Assembly (NCBI RefSeq): GCF_030762805.1 | Contig: NZ_CP129113.1 | Coordinates: 1,998,001 to 2,062,000, forward strand | Origin: Aciduricibacillus chroicocephali | Lineage (GTDB): Bacteria; Bacillota; Bacilli; Bacillales; Amphibacillaceae | Direction of reading: 5' to 3' | Length of the DNA stretch: 64,000 nucleotides | In this document: piece after piece, positions 44,593 through 55,018 of the stretch | Position numbering within the stretch: the stretch's first letter is position 1 | Layout of the letters: each line of letters begins with the position of its first letter | Notes under the pieces: generated by a model | The model's database searches: none | The model's input: the letters and a program-made list of their open reading frames with translations, nothing else | What the model was told of the DNA's origin: nothing | Made by a program: the position numbers and the translations under genes

Positions 44593-45888
44593 TTGAAAAA
44601 TGTATTTTCCTCCATGCAGTGGATGTTCTTCATTCTTGCCAATATTGTTGTCATCCCTGTCTCAGTCGGTGCTGCCTATGGATTGCCAGTTGCAGACATT
44701 GCGACTTTGTTGCAGCGGACGTTTTTCGTAATTGGTATTACTTCCCTTCTCCAAGGTTTATTCGGTCATAAGCTGCCGCTGAATGAAGGACCGGCTGGAT
44801 TGTGGTGGAGCCTGTTTCTCATTTTTGCCGGAATGGTTGCATCAGGCAAGCAGGAAGCGAGCATTGTCCTGCGCAGTCTCGAGCTCGGAATTTTCATCGC
44901 AGGAGGAATTTTCCTATTACTCAGCGTGTTCCGTCTCATTAATCCGATTAAGAAACTTTTCACACCGCTTGTAACAGGTACATATCTCGTCCTGCTCGTC
45001 AGCCAGCTGTCAGGACCTTTTGTTAAAGGAATTCTTGGCGTCGACTATTTGTCAGATCGGCTTGATCCGAAAGTAGCCATCACAGCTGTTATTATTCTCA
45101 TTTTGACAGTGATCCTGGCGAAGAGCCGCTTTAAGTTCCTTAGCAGTTATTCCATTTTAATCAGTCTTGCTACTGGTTGGATTCTGTTTGCACTTCTTAA
45201 AATTACAAAACCGATGAATTTGGAAGTCCATTCTTTTATATCTGTGCCGAAAGTGTTCACTTGGGGTACTCCAACATTCGATGCAGGCATTGTTCTTACA
45301 TCCATTTTCACGGCTTTCCTGCTGCTTACGAATCTTGTAGCGAGTGCTGAGGTTGTATCTAAAGTGAGCGAAAGCAAAGAGCCGGTCAACTACCCGCGCT
45401 CGACATTCATTATGGGGATCAACCATTTGATCTCAGGGGCCTTCTCTGTCATTGGTGCTGTTCCGCTTGGCGGAGCTGCAGGTTTTATTGCTACAACCCG
45501 TATTAAAGAACGTCTGCCGTTTCTAATCGGAAGCACAGCAATTATGTTGATGAGTTTCTTCCCGGTCTTAATGGCGTTCCTTGCTTCCCTGCCCGTCCCT
45601 CTCGGGTATGCGACAATCTTCCTCGCCATCTCCAGCCTGATTGGACTTGGTTTGAATGAATTGCGAACGGCACTGCAAAATCCGGATGCACCAGCTATTA
45701 TCAGCCTTTCACTTATGGGAGGCTTCGGGCTGATGGCTGTTCCAGAAGATGCACTCAGCACATTGCCTGAACTTCTCGTATCACTTGTAAATAACGGACT
45801 GATCATCGGTGTCATTATCGCTATCGTCCTGGAGCAAATTTTCAGGAAACGTCAGGCGATTCAAGAAAGACGGCAGACAGCTCCATGA
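44593..45888 (+). CDS. NCS2 family purine/pyrimidine permease
   Basis: A 431-residue membrane protein with about 12-14 helices. It fits the uracil/xanthine permease family through NEGPAGLWWSLFLIFAG, GTPTFDAGIVLTSIFTAFLLLTNLVASAE and INHLISGAFSVIGAVPLGGAAGFIATTRI. The last contains the conserved substrate-site region of the family. AAGGAG is nine bases before the TTG at 44593; the frame continues upstream without a ribosome site. It likely imports a nucleobase, but which one cannot be told. Confidence 0.83.
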   Translation: MKNVFSSMQWMFFILANIVVIPVSVGAAYGLPVADIATLLQRTFFVIGITSLLQGLFGHKLPLNEGPAGLWWSLFLIFAGMVASGKQEASIVLRSLELGIFIAGGIFLLLSVFRLINPIKKLFTPLVTGTYLVLLVSQLSGPFVKGILGVDYLSDRLDPKVAITAVIILILTVILAKSRFKFLSSYSILISLATGWILFALLKITKPMNLEVHSFISVPKVFTWGTPTFDAGIVLTSIFTAFLLLTNLVASAEVVSKVSESKEPVNYPRSTFIMGINHLISGAFSVIGAVPLGGAAGFIATTRIKERLPFLIGSTAIMLMSFFPVLMAFLASLPVPLGYATIFLAISSLIGLGLNELRTALQNPDAPAIISLSLMGGFGLMAVPEDALSTLPELLVSLVNNGLIIGVIIAIVLEQIFRKRQAIQERRQTAP

Positions 45889-45890
45889 AT

Positions 45891-45920
45891 AAGAGAGCAT
45901 GGACCACGTCCATGCTCTCT
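45891..45920. terminator. Bidirectional terminator
   Basis: A perfect stem AGAGAGCATGGA...TCCATGCTCTCT with T-rich flank lies between convergent genes. Confidence 0.85.
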
Positions 45921-45925
45921 TTCTA

Positions 45926-46648
45926 TTACAAAATCTGTCCAAGGAAATTCTTCGTCCGTTCTGATTGTGGGTTGCTGAAGATCTCTTTCGGTTTTCCTTC
46001 TTCCACAATGAGACCATCATCCATGAAAATAACACGGTCGGCGACTTCACGGGCAAAGCCCATTTCATGCGTTACAACGACCATCGTCATTCCCTCTCGT
46101 GCAAGTCCCTTCATTACTTCAAGCACTTCCCCGACAAGCTCTGGATCAAGAGCTGAGGTTGGTTCATCAAAAAGCATTGCCTTTGGCTCCATCGCAAGTG
46201 CTCTGGCAATCGCGACGCGTTGCTGCTGCCCTCCTGAAAGCTGGCTTGGATAATTGTCCGCTTTGCCGCGGAGACCGACTTTATCAAGTAATTTATATGC
46301 TTTCTCTTTCGCAGCAGCCTTGCTGAGCTTCCGTACCTTTTGAGGAGCGAGGATGATGTTATCGAGCACTGTTTTATGCGGGAACAGATTGAATTGCTGG
46401 AACACCATACCGACTTCTGTACGGATTTCATTAATATTCACTTTACGGTCAGTCAAATGCTGCCCTTCTATGATGACATCACCATCTGTTAATTCTTCCA
46501 GCATGTTCAGACAGCGGAGAAATGTACTTTTCCCTGATCCGCTCGGTCCGATGACACAAACAACTTCAGATGGTTTGATGCTGCAATTGATTCCTTTCAG
46601 TACTTCCAAATTTCCGAATGACTTATGCAAATTCACAATCTCAATCAT
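45926..46648 (-). CDS. Polar amino acid ABC transporter ATP-binding protein
   Basis: A 240-residue GlnQ-type ATPase. Walker A is [10 protein letters not shown]-loop [13 protein letters not shown], signature LSGGQQQR, Walker [15 protein letters not shown] and switch [10 protein letters not shown], all as in GlnQ/TcyN/ArtM proteins. It overlaps the permease gene by four bases and is the last gene of a binding protein-permease-ATPase operon. Confidence 0.95.
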   Translation of the reverse strand: MIEIVNLHKSFGNLEVLKGINCSIKPSEVVCVIGPSGSGKSTFLRCLNMLEELTDGDVIIEGQHLTDRKVNINEIRTEVGMVFQQFNLFPHKTVLDNIILAPQKVRKLSKAAAKEKAYKLLDKVGLRGKADNYPSQLSGGQQQRVAIARALAMEPKAMLFDEPTSALDPELVGEVLEVMKGLAREGMTMVVVTHEMGFAREVADRVIFMDDGLIVEEGKPKEIFSNPQSERTKNFLGQIL

Positions 46649-47325
46649 ACGCTCAACCTCCTCTCCATATAGCGCAGAATGAATGAAAGACTTAATGTAA
46701 TGGCGAGGTAGAAAAGAGCGACTGTCGAATAGATTTCAACCGCATTGAAATGGTTCGCAGCAATCTGTCTCCCCTGGAAAATAAGCTCCGGAACTAGGAT
46801 GACTGACAATAGCGACGTATCTTTAATGCTGATGATGAACTGATTGCCAAGTGGCGGGATCATTCGGCGGAAAGCCTGAGGCCAAATGACATGGCGCATT
46901 GCCTGTCCCCTTGGAAGTCCGAGAGAACGTGCTGCTTCCATCTGTCCCTTATCTATTGAAGCGACTGCCCCGCGGACAATTTCCGCTATATAGGCACCCG
47001 AATTGATAGCAATAACAATAACCCCTGCAACGATGGAGTTCATTTTGAAACTGCCTCCATCGAGAATACCTTGGTTGATGATAAGCGGCAGAGCGAAGTA
47101 GATCCAAATCGCCTGCACTAGTACAGGCGTGCCGCGGATGATTTCAATGTAAACTGTACAAAGTCCATAAAGAAATTTGTTCCTGGATATACGGCCAAGC
47201 CCAAAAATGATGCCAAGGACGAAGCCGATCGCGATGCCGAGCACTGAAATGAGCATCGTATAGTAAAGACCTTTACCAAGCTCAGGCATATAATCCAGGA
47301 CTCCTGCCCAATCAAATGTGGACAT
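46645..47325 (-). CDS. Polar amino acid ABC transporter permease
   Basis: A 226-residue permease of the His/Glu/Gln/Arg/opine family with five or six helices. The family signature near the start is [22 protein letters not shown], and the EAA loop is [29 protein letters not shown] precedes the ATG. It lies between the binding protein and ATPase genes, with a hairpin just upstream. Confidence 0.93.
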   Translation of the reverse strand: MSTFDWAGVLDYMPELGKGLYYTMLISVLGIAIGFVLGIIFGLGRISRNKFLYGLCTVYIEIIRGTPVLVQAIWIYFALPLIINQGILDGGSFKMNSIVAGVIVIAINSGAYIAEIVRGAVASIDKGQMEAARSLGLPRGQAMRHVIWPQAFRRMIPPLGNQFIISIKDTSLLSVILVPELIFQGRQIAANHFNAVEIYSTVALFYLAITLSLSFILRYMERRLSV

Positions 47326-47350
47326 ATCGAGTTCCTCCTTTTTCAGATGG

Positions 47351-47387
47351 GAAAAAGGCGCAAGCGCACGATGGCTGCACCTTTTTC
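47351..47387 (-). terminator. Intra-operon attenuator hairpin
   Basis: The stem AAAAAGG-GCA...TGC-CCTTTTT is followed on the minus strand by a T run. It lies between binding-protein and permease genes and probably sets a higher binding-protein level. Confidence 0.65.
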
Positions 47388-47400
47388 ACACAATCAGTTC

Positions 47401-48192
47401 TTATTTGCTCTCTTTTTTACCGAAATATTTTTCGTTGATTTCATCGTATTTACCATTTTCCTTCAGCTTCTTCAAAGCATCATTTACAGCATCGACAAGC
47501 TCTTCTTGCCCTTTCGCTACAGCAATGCCGTATTTCTCAGCCTGGTACTTGTCACCGACCATTTTAAGGCTTTCACCTTTTGTTTTGATATAGTAAGCAA
47601 CGTTTGGCCAGTCATAAAGAATTGCATCGACGCTGCCGTTTTCTACTGCAAGGTATGCCTGATCAAGCTGCTCATACTCTTTAGGAGTTGCTCCATCAAG
47701 ATGCTTCTTAATATAATCCGCACTTGTGGATCCAAGACGTGTTGCGATTTTCTTACCCTTCAGATCGTCAATGTCCTTAATGTCTTTATTGTCCTGCTTC
47801 ACACCAATACCTAGACCTGACTCATAGTAAGGATCGCTATAGTCAATCGCTTTTTTGCGTTCTTCTGTAATTCCGATTCCTGCAATCGCCATATCAAAAG
47901 ATTTCGTTTGCAGTCCTGGAATGATGCCATCGAAGTTCGTCGTTTTGAAATTGACATTGAATCCTGCTTCTTCAGCAATCGCCTTCATCAGATCAACATC
48001 AAAGCCTGTCAATTTACCATCCTTCTGGAACTCAAACGGGACGAAGGAATTATCTGTTCCGACTGTGTATGTATCCTTTAGCGCTTTTTTCTTGTCCCCT
48101 TTGCTCTTGCTTTCTTCATTTCCCCCGCCACATGCGGCAAGTAGCAGTATAAGTGAAGCTGCTATAACGAGAAATCCCCAACCCTTTTTCAT
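47401..48192 (-). CDS. Polar amino acid ABC transporter substrate-binding lipoprotein
   Basis: A 263-residue family 3 binding protein. The lipobox is LLAAC (LILLLAACGGG). The domain shows VGTDNSFVPFEFQKDGKLTGFDVDLMKAIAEEAG and FDMAIAGIGITEERKKAIDYSDPYYESGL, including the aspartate and arginine region that grips the amino acid. DWPNVAYYIK and YGIAVAKGQEELVDAVN follow as usual. Glutamine or another polar amino acid is likely. It is the first gene of the operon. Confidence 0.93.
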   Translation of the reverse strand: MKKGWGFLVIAASLILLLAACGGGNEESKSKGDKKKALKDTYTVGTDNSFVPFEFQKDGKLTGFDVDLMKAIAEEAGFNVNFKTTNFDGIIPGLQTKSFDMAIAGIGITEERKKAIDYSDPYYESGLGIGVKQDNKDIKDIDDLKGKKIATRLGSTSADYIKKHLDGATPKEYEQLDQAYLAVENGSVDAILYDWPNVAYYIKTKGESLKMVGDKYQAEKYGIAVAKGQEELVDAVNDALKKLKENGKYDEINEKYFGKKESK

Positions 48193-48350
48193 TCTGTTTT
48201 TCCCCCTTGTCTAAGTTGAAAAGTGAATACCCTCTAAATAAAAATATGAAATATTCAGTCTTTCATTCTCGAATTTTTTACCCGTTCCTTCTTCTTTCCA
48301 AACTGAGCCTTCCAATTTTTTTCTATTTTTTATTTATAATTAGGATTTAA

Positions 48351-48359
48351 GTCCGATAT
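48351..48359 (+). promoter_or_regulatory. Possible sigma-D -10 element
   Basis: GTCCGATAT resembles the GCCGATAT -10 of motility promoters and recurs upstream of the chemoreceptor at 38952. No good TAAA -35 is seen at the right distance. Confidence 0.3.
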
Positions 48360-48397
48360 ATTACTAAAGGATTTAGTTTAATTAGAGGAGCCTTATT

Positions 48398-50107
48398 ATG
48401 AGACAAAAGAATATGATTACGCGCAAACTTGGCTTTATTATTATGGGGATTCTGCTATTTTCTATCGGCGTTATCTTTGTTTCTATGTATAAAACGAACT
48501 ATGATGAAATCAAAAAGTCAGCCGGTGTCGAGGCTTACGGATGTGCTAATATCACTACTGCACTGATCAAGCCTTCTGACATTGAGAAAATCAAAGCCGG
48601 AAATACGGAAACAGCAGACAAGGTCGGCAAAGATATTAGCTGGACTGTACAGCATAAAGACATTTTTGCCGGACAGTACATCATGGATACGAATGGTAAA
48701 CTGCTCGCGGTTGATGACAATCTGCTTAGCCAAGGTTTCCATCCTGGTGATCAGTTCCAGATTTCAGAAGAGGATCTTGATCATTTAATGACTGCGCGTG
48801 CTCCTGTTTATTCCGACATCTATGAATTTGGCGGAATGAAACGCTTGACCGGCTATGCGCCTATTTTTAAAGATCATGACCCGGACAAGGAAATTGTAGC
48901 GATTAGTGCAATCGATTTTGAATCCAATATTGTTGGTACAAGAACTTGGGATATGATTAAAGGAAGCTTCCTGTTCGCGATCATTCCAATTCTTCTCGCC
49001 GGATTTGCTACAATCTATCTCATTAAGAAAACGACAGAACCACTAAACCCGATCATTCAATTTGCAAGCAGAGTCGCTGACGGTGATCTCACTGTGGAGA
49101 ACTTGCCGATCCTGCGTAAAGATGAAATCGGTCAACTTTCCGGAGACTTGAACACGATGGTCGACAATCTTCGCAGCATCATAGGTGGTGTATCGGCCAA
49201 TGCTTCCCAGGTTGCCAACTCTGCAGAGGAATTGTCGGCAAGCGCCGAAGAGATTTCTGTCTCAGCAGAGCAGAATCTTGCCTCTACACAGAATGTACGC
49301 CAAGGTTCTGATGAACAGATGAAGATTGTCCATGACAGCAATAACATTCTATCGACGATTTCTGAGAAGACTCATACAATCAGCAACAAGGCGGAAGAGC
49401 TTTCTGCAGCTTCTATCGATACTTCTTCCAAAGCGGAAGAAGGAAATCGGGCCATTTCCGAATCGATCGCTCAGATGGAACGAATTAATGAACGTTCAGG
49501 TCATATGACCGCCTCTATGAATACGTTGAGTGAAAAATCAGCTGAAATCAGCAATATCATTACATTAATAACGAATATATCCGATCAGACGAACTTGCTT
49601 GCCTTGAATGCTGCGATTGAAGCTTCACGTGCTGGTGAAAACGGCAAAGGATTCGCTGTTGTTGCCGATGAAATTCGTAAGCTCGCTGAGCAATCTTCAA
49701 GTGCAACGAAACAGATCAGCGGACTCATACATGAAATTCAGTCTTACACTGAGCAAACTGTCGTTGAATCGGAAGAAAGCATGCAAGCAGTTAAGGATGG
49801 AACAGAATCAATTCGCAATGCCGGTACATCCTTTGGTGCAATACATGAAGCAGTAGGATCTGTTTCAAATGAAATCAGCAGTATTCATCAAGATATTGAA
49901 TCCATTTCTATAGACATCGGCGCAATTGTAGAAGCGATGCAGCAAATTGAATCTGTCTCGGAACAGAATGCGGACAACACTGCTCAAGTCCTTAACGAGT
50001 CAGAAGACCAGGCAGCTGCTATAGAGGAAATCACTTCCCTTATGGATCGTCTATCTCATATGGCTGAAGAATTGGATAAGCAGACACAGCGTTTCAAACT
50101 TCAATAA
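48398..50107 (+). CDS. Methyl-accepting chemotaxis protein
   Basis: A 569-residue receptor. Helix 1 spans about 9-30. The extracellular sensor of about 150 residues resembles a single Cache domain ([44 protein letters not shown]). Helix 2 is near 188-210. HAMP follows ([25 protein letters not shown]). The signalling tip is [26 protein letters not shown]. Glutamine/glutamate-rich methylation stretches flank it. GAGGAG precedes the ATG. It is the first of three receptors in a row with separate terminators. Confidence 0.93.
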   Translation: MRQKNMITRKLGFIIMGILLFSIGVIFVSMYKTNYDEIKKSAGVEAYGCANITTALIKPSDIEKIKAGNTETADKVGKDISWTVQHKDIFAGQYIMDTNGKLLAVDDNLLSQGFHPGDQFQISEEDLDHLMTARAPVYSDIYEFGGMKRLTGYAPIFKDHDPDKEIVAISAIDFESNIVGTRTWDMIKGSFLFAIIPILLAGFATIYLIKKTTEPLNPIIQFASRVADGDLTVENLPILRKDEIGQLSGDLNTMVDNLRSIIGGVSANASQVANSAEELSASAEEISVSAEQNLASTQNVRQGSDEQMKIVHDSNNILSTISEKTHTISNKAEELSAASIDTSSKAEEGNRAISESIAQMERINERSGHMTASMNTLSEKSAEISNIITLITNISDQTNLLALNAAIEASRAGENGKGFAVVADEIRKLAEQSSSATKQISGLIHEIQSYTEQTVVESEESMQAVKDGTESIRNAGTSFGAIHEAVGSVSNEISSIHQDIESISIDIGAIVEAMQQIESVSEQNADNTAQVLNESEDQAAAIEEITSLMDRLSHMAEELDKQTQRFKLQ

Positions 50108-50108
50108 T

Positions 50109-50140
50109 AAAAAGGCTCGGATTAGATTCCGAGCCTTTTT
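50109..50140 (+). terminator. Terminator after the first receptor of the cluster
   Basis: The stem AAAAAGGCTCGGA...TCCGAGCCTTTTT has a T-rich tail. Confidence 0.9.
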
Positions 50141-50282
50141 ACATGTAAAAAATATTCATATTGCAAATAGCGGAAAATAATGTAATAATACTTCTTAATA
50201 TGTCTATTTATCTATTTAACTTGCAATTATATAGGTACATAATCACGAAACACAAACTGAACATGGTAAAGGAGTTTGGAAC

Positions 50283-51977
50283 ATGCGTAATTTTGAGGTA
50301 GGTAAGAAACTGGTTTCCCTTATCGTCATTTCGGGTTTACTGCTTCTTATAATAGGCGGAATTGGATACGCTTACATGCGTTCTATGGCCAATGATACAG
50401 AAGCTATGTACAAAGATCAGCTTCTTAAAATCAACACCCTGGCTAAAATAAAAAGCAACGACCTCATCATGGACTCTTACATGCTTGAGACCATGCTCAG
50501 CGATGATAAAGCATTCAGAGAAAGCAAACAGAAGCAAATTGAAGAATTGATTCAGACTAATATTAGTATGGAAAGACCAGAACTATTTTCCGAGGAATCT
50601 GTCAGCAGTGAAGAATACGGGGAAATTGTCGGCGGTTTTTCCGAACTGAGACAGCACTCACTTGACCTAGCTTCAGAAGGAAAAAGCAAAGAGGCCTATG
50701 ATTTCTATGTGAACAGTGTAAAGCCGCAGCGTGAATTACTTAGTGATTCCGCTAATAAACTCGCTGACTACCAAGAGAAGCGTGCAGAAAAACTAAATGA
50801 AGAGAACAATAAAAAATTCGGACAAGCGACCTTCTTCTTCGTCACAATCATTATTGCAGGCATTCTAATACTTTTAGCATTTGGAATATTTGTCACACGC
50901 ATGATCACTGTCCCACTTCAAGAAATCGGTTCTCTTATGAAGAAAGCTGAAAAAGGAGACCTGACAGGCGTAGCAACTTATCATTCAAAAGACGAACTTG
51001 GTCAGCTTTCAAGTTCTTATAACTATATGATGGAAAGCTTACGTGAAACGATTGCCTGTGTTCATCAGAGCGCTGACATGGTTGTCGCCGCTTCGGAACA
51101 AATGAGAGCAAGTTCGGAACAAAGCACGGAAGCAAGCACACATATCGCTTCAACAATCCAGGAACTTACAGTTGGCTCTGAGCGCCAGCTGCGCAGTGTT
51201 GAGGAAAGCACGGATGCTGTAGAGAGAATTTCCGAATATGCAAACAACATTAATAGCAATACTGCTTCTGTATCTACTAACGCTAATGATACAGCGCGCA
51301 TATCGGCTGAAGGAAAAGTTGCTATCGACAAGATGATCAAACAAATGAATGAAATTAACGATAACGTATCCGGCCTTAATAACATTGTCCAAGCTCTAAG
51401 CAGACGCTCTGCCGAAATCGGCACGATCAACGATGCGATTACAGCGATTGCCGATCAGACGAACCTGCTTGCATTAAATGCTGCAATTGAAGCAGCAAGA
51501 GCCGGTGAACAAGGAAAAGGCTTTGCTGTCGTAGCGGATGAGGTACGAAAGCTTGCTGAACAGTCCGTTCACTCTGCAGACCAGATTGCAGCCTTGATTG
51601 CAACAATCCAAAGCGACACTGAAGAAACGCTCGATTCCATGGCAAAGACTTCAGAAGGTGTTCTCATCGGAATTGAAGTCGCAAGAACAGCTGGAGAATC
51701 ATTCCACAATATCGAGAAAGCGATCTACGGCGTAACAAGCCAGATTGAAGATGTGGCATCGGCCATTGAGCAATTGACGAATGGCACGCAACAAGTCGCC
51801 AACTCAATTATGAATGTGAAAGATGTAGCAGAAGGAACAGCTGCCAGCAGCCAGACAGTTTCTGCAGGTACTGAAGAGCAGCTCGCTTCCATTGAAGAAA
51901 TCGAAGCATCCTCAAGCAATCTTGCCAATATATCAGAGGAACTCCAAAACGCAGTTTCACGTTTTAGAACAGTTTAA
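50283..51977 (+). CDS. Methyl-accepting chemotaxis protein, 4HB sensor (copy 1)
   Basis: A 564-residue receptor. Helix 1 is at about 10-31. A four-helix-bundle sensor of about 150 residues follows ([51 protein letters not shown]). Helix 2 is near 182-205, then HAMP and a signalling domain with tip [32 protein letters not shown] precedes the ATG. It is clearly paralogous to the next gene along its whole length, including the sensor. Confidence 0.93.
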   Translation: MRNFEVGKKLVSLIVISGLLLLIIGGIGYAYMRSMANDTEAMYKDQLLKINTLAKIKSNDLIMDSYMLETMLSDDKAFRESKQKQIEELIQTNISMERPELFSEESVSSEEYGEIVGGFSELRQHSLDLASEGKSKEAYDFYVNSVKPQRELLSDSANKLADYQEKRAEKLNEENNKKFGQATFFFVTIIIAGILILLAFGIFVTRMITVPLQEIGSLMKKAEKGDLTGVATYHSKDELGQLSSSYNYMMESLRETIACVHQSADMVVAASEQMRASSEQSTEASTHIASTIQELTVGSERQLRSVEESTDAVERISEYANNINSNTASVSTNANDTARISAEGKVAIDKMIKQMNEINDNVSGLNNIVQALSRRSAEIGTINDAITAIADQTNLLALNAAIEAARAGEQGKGFAVVADEVRKLAEQSVHSADQIAALIATIQSDTEETLDSMAKTSEGVLIGIEVARTAGESFHNIEKAIYGVTSQIEDVASAIEQLTNGTQQVANSIMNVKDVAEGTAASSQTVSAGTEEQLASIEEIEASSSNLANISEELQNAVSRFRTV

Positions 51978-51993
51978 TTAGAATAATATTCTT

Positions 51994-52030
51994 TAAGCCC
52001 TCCATCCTTTAAGGACTGGAGGGCTTTTTT
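51994..52030 (+). terminator. Terminator after 4HB receptor copy 1
   Basis: The stem AAGCCCTCCA-CCTT...AAGG-TGGAGGGCTT is followed by TTTT. Confidence 0.85.
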
Positions 52031-52124
52031 CGAGTATATTCAACAAATTGACCCATACATCTTCAAAATTAGGCATAAAGAACCGATACTCATAATATAA
52101 AAGTCATAATAAGGAGATTACATC

Positions 52125-53825
52125 ATGAATTTTTTGCAAAATTTAAAAGTACGGACGAAATTAGCTATTCTAGTCATCTTTGCCTCCTGTCTCGCTGCAG
52201 CTCTTGGCCTCGTTGGTCTGGCTTACATGAAAGACATGGGCAAAGATACGAAAGAGATGTACCAGGACCGGCTCCAGCCAATTCAGACAATCGGTAAAAT
52301 GCGTTCAAATAATAAAGCGATGGACAGTTACATGCTGGAAGCCATGCTATCTAAAGATAAAGCATATTCGAAGCAGCTTGTTGATCAAATCGATCAACTC
52401 GTTCAGGAGAATATTAGCATGGAAGACCCTTCATTCTTTAAAGAGGGTGTTCTGAGCTTTGATGATTATGGGAAAATTGTTGATCAATTTTCAGAAGCCC
52501 GAAAGAAATCACTCGATCTGGCAAAGGAAAATAAAAACAAAGAAGCTTATGAAGTCTATGTAAATGAAGTAAAAGCAATCAGTCAGCAATTCGATGATTC
52601 TATAATTAAACTGAGAGAATACCATGAAAAAACGGCCAAACAAGTTGACATTGATAATGATGATAAAATCGCCAAGGCTAGCTGGACACTGTTCTCCCTC
52701 ATCATTGTTGGCATCATTCTTCTTATTGCATTTGGCATGCTCGTTTCCCGTATAATCACCCGCCCTCTTTCGGACATATCAGGGTTAATGAAATACGCTG
52801 CCGAGGGCGACTTAACGCATAAAGGCGATTATCAATCCGGGGATGAACTTGGACAACTGAATGCTTCCTATAATCATATGATGGACAGTATTAGAGATAC
52901 GATCAGTAAAGTAAACGAGAACGCTGAAATGGTCGTCGCCTCCTCTGCCCAACTGAGCGCAAGCGCCGAACAGAGCACACAGGCAAGTACACATATTGCT
53001 TCTACAATTCAGGATCTCGCTCAAGGATCGGAAACTCAGCTCCGAAGTACAGAAGAAAGCGAAAAGGCCATTCACGGCATTACAGAGTATACGAAACAAA
53101 TCAATGAGAATACAAATGCTGTGTCTGCAAGTGCCAAACAGTCAGCAGAACTTTCTGCTGAAGGTGAGAAAAAGATTCGTGAAATGGTTGACCAAATGCA
53201 GACTATAAGCAATAATGTCGCAGGTCTCGGCAAAGCTGTTAAAGCTTTGAGCGAACGTTCTGCAGAAATTGGCAGTATTAACTCTGTTATTACGAATATT
53301 GCCGACCAGACAAACTTGCTTGCTCTAAATGCGGCTATTGAGGCTGCACGTGCTGGCGAACATGGAAAAGGCTTCGCCGTCGTCGCAGATGAAGTACGTA
53401 AGCTCGCAGAACAGTCTGTGAACTCTGCCGATCAGATCAAAGCATTGATCGGGACAATTCAAGATGAGACTGAAGAAACGCTTTCCAATATGGATGAAAC
53501 GATTCGCGGCGTAGAAGTTGGCATTCAAGTCGCTCGCTCTGCAGGAGATTCCTTCGCTGAAATCGAACAAGCCATCCAGCAAGTATCAAATCAGTTTAAT
53601 GACGTTGCTCACGCGATTAATCAGCTGACGGACGGCTCGCTTCAAGTGGCCGATTCCATTCGCAATGTAAAAGAAGTTGCAGAAACTGCAGCTGCAAGCA
53701 GTCAGACTGTATCAGCAGGTACAGAAGAACAGCTTGCTTCCATGGAAGAGATTGAGACTTCAGCGAGCGGTCTTGCGGAGATTTCCGAAGAACTCCAGCA
53801 TGCTGTTAAACGTTTTAAACTATAA
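52125..53825 (+). CDS. Methyl-accepting chemotaxis protein, 4HB sensor (copy 2)
   Basis: A 566-residue receptor with the same layout as the preceding gene. The 4HB sensor keeps matching blocks ([51 protein letters not shown]), then helix 2, HAMP and the tip [26 protein letters not shown]. The signalling halves of the two proteins are nearly parallel to the last residues ([21 protein letters not shown]). This fits tandem duplication followed by divergence of ligand specificity. AAGGAG precedes the ATG. Confidence 0.93.
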   Translation: MNFLQNLKVRTKLAILVIFASCLAAALGLVGLAYMKDMGKDTKEMYQDRLQPIQTIGKMRSNNKAMDSYMLEAMLSKDKAYSKQLVDQIDQLVQENISMEDPSFFKEGVLSFDDYGKIVDQFSEARKKSLDLAKENKNKEAYEVYVNEVKAISQQFDDSIIKLREYHEKTAKQVDIDNDDKIAKASWTLFSLIIVGIILLIAFGMLVSRIITRPLSDISGLMKYAAEGDLTHKGDYQSGDELGQLNASYNHMMDSIRDTISKVNENAEMVVASSAQLSASAEQSTQASTHIASTIQDLAQGSETQLRSTEESEKAIHGITEYTKQINENTNAVSASAKQSAELSAEGEKKIREMVDQMQTISNNVAGLGKAVKALSERSAEIGSINSVITNIADQTNLLALNAAIEAARAGEHGKGFAVVADEVRKLAEQSVNSADQIKALIGTIQDETEETLSNMDETIRGVEVGIQVARSAGDSFAEIEQAIQQVSNQFNDVAHAINQLTDGSLQVADSIRNVKEVAETAAASSQTVSAGTEEQLASMEEIETSASGLAEISEELQHAVKRFKL

Positions 53826-53833
53826 TTCCAAAC

Positions 53834-53876
53834 AAAAAAGCATTGTCCTCGCAATATATGAGGACAATGCTTTTTT
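53834..53876. terminator. Bidirectional terminator
   Basis: A perfect 17-bp stem AAAAAAGCATTGTCCTC...GAGGACAATGCTTTTTT lies between convergent genes. Confidence 0.92.
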
Positions 53877-53877
53877 A

Positions 53878-54567
53878 CTAATAGATTAGCCAGATGAGCG
53901 GCTGTGTAATAATCGATACAACGATAGAGGAAAGCCCCATCGCTACTGTTCCGGCCGCTCCCTCTTCTTCAGAGTGTTCCATCGCCATCGCAATTCCAAT
54001 CGCGTGGGAAGCACAGCCAATTCCGATTCCCTTCCCAAGGAAATGACGAATGCGTGCCAATTTAAACAAATACGGACTCATAACTGCCCCACCAATCCCT
54101 GCGAACATAACAAAAACAGCAGCGAGTGCCGGCACACCCCCAATTGTATGAGCGATATCCATCGCTACCGGAGTCGTAACATTCTTTGGTGTAAGTGAAA
54201 GTGCAATTTTTTGATCAATATGAGCCAACTTTGTAAGAATAAGTCCACTTGCCACCCCCGATATTGCTCCAACGACAACACCGGACAAGATCGGGACGAT
54301 ATTGCGTTTCAGCATATCCCACTGTTTATAAAGCGGATATGCAAGTGCAACAACAGCAGGGCCAAGTAAGTGATTGATCCAATTCGCTCCTTGTGCGTAC
54401 ACATCATAAGGAATACGCAAGACAAATAGTAAAGCGATGATCATAACTGTTCCAATGAGCACCGGTATCGTAAAAGGTCCGGGGTATTTTTGACTGATTT
54501 TGCGGGCTAACATATAAATGAAGATCGTGCCTATTATAGATAGGATTCCTGTAACAAATGTCAGCAT
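53878..54567 (-). CDS. LrgB/CidB family membrane protein
   Basis: A 229-residue integral membrane protein of the LrgB family. Diagnostic stretches are LLGPAVVALAYPLYKQWDMLKRN, LTPKNVTTPVAMDIAHTIGGVPALAAVFVMFAGI and FLGKGIGIGCASHAIGIAMAME. Family members pair with LrgA/CidA; in Bacillus and staphylococci such pairs handle pyruvate uptake or murein hydrolase control. The start at 54567 lies inside the end of the cidA-like gene (7-base overlap) with GGAG upstream. Confidence 0.88.
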   Translation of the reverse strand: MLTFVTGILSIIGTIFIYMLARKISQKYPGPFTIPVLIGTVMIIALLFVLRIPYDVYAQGANWINHLLGPAVVALAYPLYKQWDMLKRNIVPILSGVVVGAISGVASGLILTKLAHIDQKIALSLTPKNVTTPVAMDIAHTIGGVPALAAVFVMFAGIGGAVMSPYLFKLARIRHFLGKGIGIGCASHAIGIAMAMEHSEEEGAAGTVAMGLSSIVVSIITQPLIWLIY

Positions 54568-54932
54568 TGGCTCCGGCCTTCTTTCCGGCGAATGAGCACT
54601 TGTGTAACGGCTCCGCCGATCAACATGACCATCGCTGTGCTCACTAAGGCGATGACAACAATCCAAATTCCCGCTCCTTTGAACAGATCAAGATACTCGA
54701 TTGCTCCAACCGTAATGGGCAGAAATAAAAGTGGTAAATGCCTAATAAGCAACGAGGCCCCTTCTTCAGCCCATTTCGGCTTGAAAATACCTGTTAGCAA
54801 ACAGAATAAAAACAGAAGCATCCCTATGACACTTCCAGGTATGAAAAGGTGAAGTGCATGCTCAATCCATGTACCTAACCAATAAAATACAAATAGGATG
54901 GCAATATGAATAACCAATCGCAGAACTTGCAT
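54561..54932 (-). CDS. CidA/LrgA family holin-like protein
   Basis: A 123-residue membrane protein with four helices. FYWLGTWIEHALHLFIPGSVIGMLLFLFCLLTG is the family signature, and LLIRHLPLLFLPITVGAIEYLDLF follows. The ATG at 54932 is chosen because AGAGAGG lies nine bases before it; the upstream ATG at 54953 has no ribosome site. It is translationally coupled to the LrgB gene. Confidence 0.88.
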   Translation of the reverse strand: MQVLRLVIHIAILFVFYWLGTWIEHALHLFIPGSVIGMLLFLFCLLTGIFKPKWAEEGASLLIRHLPLLFLPITVGAIEYLDLFKGAGIWIVVIALVSTAMVMLIGGAVTQVLIRRKEGRSQC

Positions 54933-55018
54933 GATGAAGATCCTCTCTGTCATAAAATATGAAATACTTACCTATTATATCATTTTTCATGACAGAGAGA
55001 GGGTTCCCCATATATCAA

